DNA of 64,000 nucleotides. Origin: Lota lota. Lineage: Eukaryota > Chordata > Actinopteri > Gadiformes > Lotidae. The notes beneath the pieces are model-generated. The model did not search any database. It saw only the letters and a list, made by a program, of their open reading frames with translations, and had not been told where the DNA came from. The number at the start of each line of letters is the position of its first letter. Position 1 is the stretch's first letter. This document shows positions 36,398 to 64,000 of the stretch, piece by piece. A program made the position numbers and the translations under genes. The stretch lies in the NCBI GenBank assembly GCA_026745465.1, contig JACYXH010000695.1, forward strand, positions 1,267,501 to 1,331,500. The letters run 5' to 3'.

Positions 36398-36400
36398 CAG

Positions 36401-38900
36401 GTATGCATTAGAAGCAAGTGGATCACTTTTGACTAAGATGAGCATAAGTGTTACTAGTCACTGGCTTAATTTTTATACAGACATTGCAGTGTGTTTTGCA
36501 TAGACCTGCATGTCCTTCTGGCATCACCTCATCATACGTCCGTCTGGGGCCTGCTGCTGCTGCTGCTGTTCCAGCCTCTTGATGACTCAAGGCAATTCTC
36601 TACAGAAAAGAAATAAAATGTTCTTGGATTGTGCAGCAAGCAGCGGCACCACACCTAGATGACCTAATAGCTTGCTTTAACAACATGCTTCTGATTGGAT
36701 GGGATCTAAGAAACCCAAAAAAAGAAAAAAACACTTTGTTATTGACATGAGATGATTCTTTCACAATCATAGTCCTAAGAGTAAAGGCATTTTCATCTTT
36801 GTTCAAATGTATTTGAATGTGTTTTTGAGCTAGAGGTGATGTATAATCCTTCGTTGCCTAGTTTGCCCTCCCCTTCTGTGGAATTGGTCCTCCATTGTCC
36901 TGCTCCACTTTGGCTGCTCGTAATCCAGCGGCAGTGAGATATGCACATTAATAAAGTCCGGGGACAATACATTAACAGATCGTATCCTATTCATTCAGGA
37001 CACTGAATAATATCGGCACCGTTTTCTTCCTTTCGAATATAAACGCCAGAGTAAATTGGCACTCTGCCACGGTACATGACGAAGTTATGACTTCCGAAAA
37101 CATAATAAAATCCCTGTTCGGGTGACCAGAATGTCTTGAAGCATATATTTCTATATAAGTGAAGCATCAGCTGCAGCAAATGGCCACTATTGGAGTGATA
37201 AACCAAGTTCTAGGGAACATTAGCAAAAGATTGATATTGTTTACCAATATCTAGCTTATTTTGGAAACAATAATGCAACAGAGGCTACAGCGAACATATT
37301 ATATTGTGGTTAGGAGAAATAATGTGTTTCAGACTCCTGGATCCTGATTGGTTTGTTTGTTTGAAGCCTGAAAACGAGACTGGATAATAAGACATTGCAT
37401 TTCACATAGCAGATAATGCTTTGGTTTTTTAGTTATGCCAACATCTAAAAAGCTTTTTTGTTTGTTTTTGTATAACAGGCAATTGCTACTATTTGTCCAG
37501 ATATAAAAACCTTTCTCAGAAAAGCCACTATAAACTAAAGTAGGTACTGTCCCACAACAAAGAGCTGGCTGAATATGGCCATTAGTAGTGGCCTTCAATT
37601 CTGGTGAATCACTTGCAAAACTGAAGACACAGTCCATTTACTTTGGATTATTTCATTTAAATTACAGTCAAACTGTTATTTAGTGATTAGTCATTTGTCA
37701 ATCATTTACAGAGGGAGACACTAAATATAATAGCCACTGCTTTAAGGTCCATGTAGATAACGTGGGTATGACTATTGACCCGGGTTCAAGTCAGGGGAGG
37801 GTGGTCTCCATGGAAACAACGTATTGAGGTCACCGTGCAGTGGGGCGAGCGGTTGGGTATCAGCTCTGGAGACCCGGGCTCAAGTCATGCGATGGTGGTC
37901 TCCATGGAAATGAACCCTAGTGATGGCAGTTTGAAAACAACGATGTCATGTGAATTGTAATGTCAACCTTTATATCCTCCTACCAGATCACAGCCAGTGG
38001 TGCATCGGAGCGAGATGGTGCTTATCAGCTCTGGGGATCCGGGGGCTTGACCGGGGAGGGTGGATGGATATATTGATGTATGTAAAAAAAAAAAAAAGAT
38101 GGAAAGTGAATTGGTGGAAGATGAATACATGAATACTGTACTGTATAGAACTAGAGACGCAATGGAAACTAGAGCAGAGGCTTTAAGCTGCTGGTTACAA
38201 AACTACACATGCTGCCCCCTGTAGTCATGACAATACACTGGCAATACTCTGCACCAATCAGAACCTCAGATCTAATGCACTGAACATGCCCTTACTGCCC
38301 CATACCTGTCCTGATTGATGAAGAAAAAGTCAGCAGAAAGGATTAAACTAAATGTACACACTGGTTAAGTGCACACTAGGTGAGCTTTAATCTAATTAAG
38401 TTTTTTTTAGCCACAAGGTTGTGGAGATAAGGCCTTGACTGAGCGGGGATGGTCATATTATATACATCTCATAATAATACACAATCAAAATAAGATTTGT
38501 GATAGCAACTTTCCTGTCTTCCTCCCGGACAAGTCTGTCTGACAGGCTGACAGACAAGACAAAACTAAGAGTTAAGGCAAAGCCAGGATGGGGAGACATT
38601 TAAATAATATATAATAACAATTTGATATAATAGCAGTGTGATATAATAATTTCATATTGGTCGAGGGACCTAGTGGAGTGATAACAAGTTGTTTAACAAA
38701 CACACACACACATTGGTAAAAGGTGCATTGTTTGTTTCGGTTATGTAGCACTGCTGCCGTCTACTGGATATGTCCAGAAAAACAGCATGAGTATCTCAGA
38801 CATTTACTTTTGAGAATATAGGCCAACTATTTTAAAGTATTTCTTTCTAAAAGAAAGTAAAAGAAAGTACTTTGGATATATCCTCAAGTGTGAAAACATT
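36401..38900. other. Intergenic region between convergent SEC22A and ADCY5
   Basis: AT-rich unique sequence with SINE-like copies at 37765-38075 and a protein-like frame on the minus strand at 36991-37206. Nothing else is recognised. Confidence 0.5.
37765..38075 (+). repeat. SINE-like segment with three tRNA-type B-box copies
   Basis: Related units carry GACCCGGGTTCAAGTC (about 37777), GACCCGGGCTCAAGTC (about 37870) and a decayed GATCCGGGGGCTTGAC (about 38036). Two of them share an upstream GCGAGCGGTTGGGTATCAGC-like head and two a GTGGTCTCCATGGAAA follow-on. This fits a decayed multimeric tRNA-derived element. Confidence 0.5.
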
Positions 38901-38907
38901 TTTGCAG

Positions 38908-38913
38908 TTTATT
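38908..38913 (-). promoter_or_regulatory. Candidate poly(A) signal for ADCY5
   Basis: AATAAA on the minus strand; alternative copy at 39148-39153. Confidence 0.35.
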
Positions 38914-40837
38914 GGAATGTAACAAACGAAAAAACGAAATCAAACATAAGACTCAATTCTTCTTCATCGAACCAAATCCAAATGAAGTAGATCCTTCAAT
39001 GTAGCGAGAGGCTAAGGCCTGTGTGTTTACTTGAATGCAAAACCTCCACTAAATATAGGCACCTTAGCTCCAACCTCATTGCCCACCTGTCTGAAAGCCT
39101 TCTTGATTTGGGTTCCAAAGCTAAATCTGGATCAAGAGCACATCATCTTTATTCCCATGTGTTCAACTCATCCACCCATTTATAATGAAACAAAAATGAA
39201 AACTGTCAAGATAACTGTTTTGAAGGGTACACAACATTAGCAGATACCAGGAAGGAAGATGTAAGCGACATTAAACAGAGTATGGTTTACGGATGTGCAG
39301 ACATGATCAAGGCAGCGGAAGTCTTCAGTTACAGCCGTGGAGAACAGCAGAATCCAGTGCAATCCTTTTGGTTCCTCACAATCTGGCTCAATGCAGGCAC
39401 TCAAACCGAACGCTGAGGACACTTAAAATTTGTTTCTTAGCTTTGAAGACAATTCCGATGCCAAACTTTGTCATAATCAATAAAAAACAACTGCTCTCCA
39501 CTTCTGTAATGTTTTTAGAATAACGGCTGTTCCATTTCCATGACTTAATGAAGAATAAAAAACACATTATAAATTGATCAGATTATGAATGATTTCGATA
39601 ACAGATTTGAACTGATATTATAAATACATACCTCTTCACTGGATAAAAAAAACAATAATTTGGCAAATGTTTTACAAAATGGATTACTCCGTAGCGTAGC
39701 TTATAGAAGAATGGAGATGACCTTAAGAGAAAAATTTTAATAAAATAAAGACTGGAAGGGGGACGGGGTCAGGTAGAATACATGTGCCAGCAGGAGACAT
39801 AACGATAGGCCAGCTCGCTAGCACTGAAGGACAGCTGTGCGGCTAAAGCAGACGGGTTCCACAGGAGCAAACACAGCGGCTGACCACCACGAAGGTCACA
39901 CTGCAGGTACCAGTTTCCCACCACGCATCTTTAACCACGGGGGAACGTCAGCTGCCGTCTGCGATTTAGTTCACACATCACTTCCTGTTTTTTTTTCGTT
40001 TCTTTTAAAAAGGCCTCATCGGAGATCATGGGACATTCATTGGGTCGTACCATCTGATTAAACTAGTATGGGGGAGGGGGAGGCAGTGGGGAAGCTGAAG
40101 GTTTTTGAGCAGCTCCATGAGAGCGCTCAAGACAGTTTAAGGGATGGACCCTAGCTCTCGTCGTACCGGACGCATTCTCATCGGGGATCAATATAAATAA
40201 ATATCGATGGAGAGGAGATGGAAACGTATACACACGCGAAAGAACCCTGGGGAAACGCCCTCTTCTGGAGACACAGTTTGGCTCCCCACAGTGAAGAGAA
40301 GAGTGGTGTGTGTGTGCGTGCCTCTCTGCCAAAGCCTTGGAACTATGAACTTGTTGTGTTCTGCAACTCCCCCGATGTGAACGCCATAAACTAAGTGTAA
40401 AAAGAAAAAAGGCAGATAAAATGAAATAATTAAAAAAAAACAATGAAATATGGCAACATAAAGTAAACACGGTGACAGCCCGTGTTCATTGCTAGTGGTG
40501 GGCAGTGTGGGTATCCGTTATGTACATCCAAATACACGTTGGTGTTCATAGATTGCTCTCTTATATATTAATTTACAAAATATAGAATCTGAAATTTCCC
40601 GTAATGTATGTTTTTTTTTTCTTAAGATTTGTTTTACAAAAGCTTTTTGTTGACATCCTTCTTTGAAAAGTGGTCTTCAGTTAAAGCATGTGGCTTGTGT
40701 GTGTGCTTGTGTGTCTGTGTGATTGTGTTTGACCAGTGTGTCTGTGTGTGTATTCCTGTCTAACCATATGCGCTCTGCAAAATCGAACCTCCCTCTTTCC
40801 TTCCTTCCTCTCCTTCTCTTCATTTAGGAACCAATAT

Positions 40838-40862
40838 CCCCCCCCCCCCCCCCCCCCCCCCC
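40838..40862 (+). repeat. Poly(C) run
   Basis: Twenty-five C on plus, a G run in the probable ADCY5 3' UTR transcript. Confidence 0.93.
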
Positions 40863-41700
40863 GCCCCCCTTGACCAGTGTCTCAGCAACCTGTCCACTTC
40901 ATACTAGATCTTCATTGTCATATCCGTTCATTGTCATATCCAGTAAAAGGCTTCCATAGTGCTGGTGAGTGCCCTCCTCCTCTCCTGACCAAACCGTAAC
41001 CCCCTGAAAGCGCTATATGTACGACAACACCCGAAACAATGTTTGTCTTCACATTGATTGTACGTTCTCCGTATACACCCATAAAACAGTGCGTTTTACA
41101 TGTAAATATATTTCAGGGCACAGGAGAGAGAGAAATACAGAGAGGTGGGAGCAAGCGAGAGAGAATAAAAATAGAGAATAGACTTGCTTGTTTGTTTGCT
41201 TTTTTTAGCTTTTAAACACTTCAGTTAATCCTTTGGCAAAATGTCCAAAGAAAGAGCTGGTGGATTGGGGCAGAATTTAGATCCCGCCGCGTGACCGCCG
41301 AGCGAGGCATGGCGTGGCGTCGCGGCGCCGAAGACCACGACACCGCTCAAGCACCACGACTGACCACGGCCGTCAAGAAGAATCCTCCCGTCTACTCAAG
41401 GCTGATCCTGCGTCTTTGGGGTTCGCTTGCTTTGGGTCCTTCCCGGGGCGGACTCCTCCTTGCTCTCCTCAGCAGGCGCGCAGAGCCTCACGAGCGTTCA
41501 ACGCCATGAATCTCGGAACGGGAAAACTAAAAAGTCAACAAAAAAGAGTCCACCGAGAATCCAGAGAGTCCGAGTCTCGTCCTGACGCTACTTTTGTGAA
41601 AAAACGCCCGTCTTTTGGACCCACAAGCCCACCTGAGCCCCCCCCCTCCCCACACACACCCCCATCCAGTGTTTGAGGAGGTCACCTGGGTGAGTGGGTG

Positions 41701-64000
<22,300 letters not shown>

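Larger units (their letters stand above)
35614..36400 (+). other. SEC22A: SEC22A 3' UTR
   Basis: Follows the stop and runs to a canonical AATAAA at 36392-36397. It contains a tandem duplication with CTG runs (35768-35930) and a (TCCC)n stretch at about 36006-36033. Confidence 0.65.
38901..41700 (-). other. ADCY5: Probable ADCY5 3' UTR
   Basis: Minus-strand sequence after the ADCY5 stop. It extends to a candidate AATAAA (TTTATT on plus) at 38908-38913, with another at 39148-39153. It contains a C run (plus strand) at 40838-40862. The length of about 2.8 kb is plausible for ADCY5, but the end is not fixed by sequence alone. Confidence 0.4.

Overview
The window is vertebrate nuclear DNA, almost certainly from a ray-finned (teleost) fish. 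Evidence: genes split into short exons with GT-AG introns, exon phases matching vertebrate orthologues, tRNA-derived SINEs of teleost type, and very many long, pure microsatellites. More than fifteen (CA/TG)n blocks of about 60-180 bp, several G or C runs of 18-40 bases, and a (GAAA)n block over 600 bp are present. That density of pure dinucleotide repeats is typical of cod-like fishes (Gadiformes); this assignment is an inference.

Three protein-coding genes are present in an order I recall as conserved with human chromosome 3q21 (PDIA5 - SEC22A - ADCY5). (1) PDIA5, plus strand, 786-24189: the last 12 coding exons (390 codons plus stop) of an ER protein disulfide isomerase with three Cys-X-X-Cys centres (CGVC, CGHC, CPHC) and a C-terminal REEL ER-retrieval signal. 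Its 5' end lies left of the window. (2) SEC22A, plus strand, 30515-35613: the complete coding sequence in six coding exons (303 aa), a longin-domain ER/Golgi trafficking protein with a multi-pass C-terminus. (3) ADCY5, minus strand, 41701-63313: the last 19 coding exons (825 aa) of a membrane adenylyl cyclase, from the start of the C1a catalytic domain through the second membrane cassette and C2a domain to the stop. Its 5' exons lie beyond the right edge. Every exon junction listed keeps frame on summation.

Layout: 1-785 PDIA5 intron; 786-24189 PDIA5 exons and introns; about 24190-25030 PDIA5 3' UTR; about 25030-30489 intergenic sequence plus the unresolved SEC22A 5' non-coding part; 30490-36397 SEC22A; about 36400-38900 intergenic with SINE-like sequence; about 38900-41700 probable ADCY5 3' UTR, convergent with SEC22A; 41701-63313 ADCY5; 63314-64000 ADCY5 intron. 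The genes do not form a pathway. PDIA5 folds disulfide proteins in the ER, SEC22A acts in early secretory membrane traffic, and ADCY5 makes cAMP at the plasma membrane.

I found no operon-like, CRISPR or phage-type system and no convincing new gene. The unusual content is non-coding: repeats that form or abut splice sites (a donor inside a (GT)n tract, a minisatellite serving as a polypyrimidine tract, a tandem array of copies of a 3' splice site), two foldback/hairpin elements inside introns, a very long purine tract, G-quadruplex-prone donors, and a perfect 70-bp palindrome. All coordinates were read by eye; repeat boundaries may be off by a few bases.
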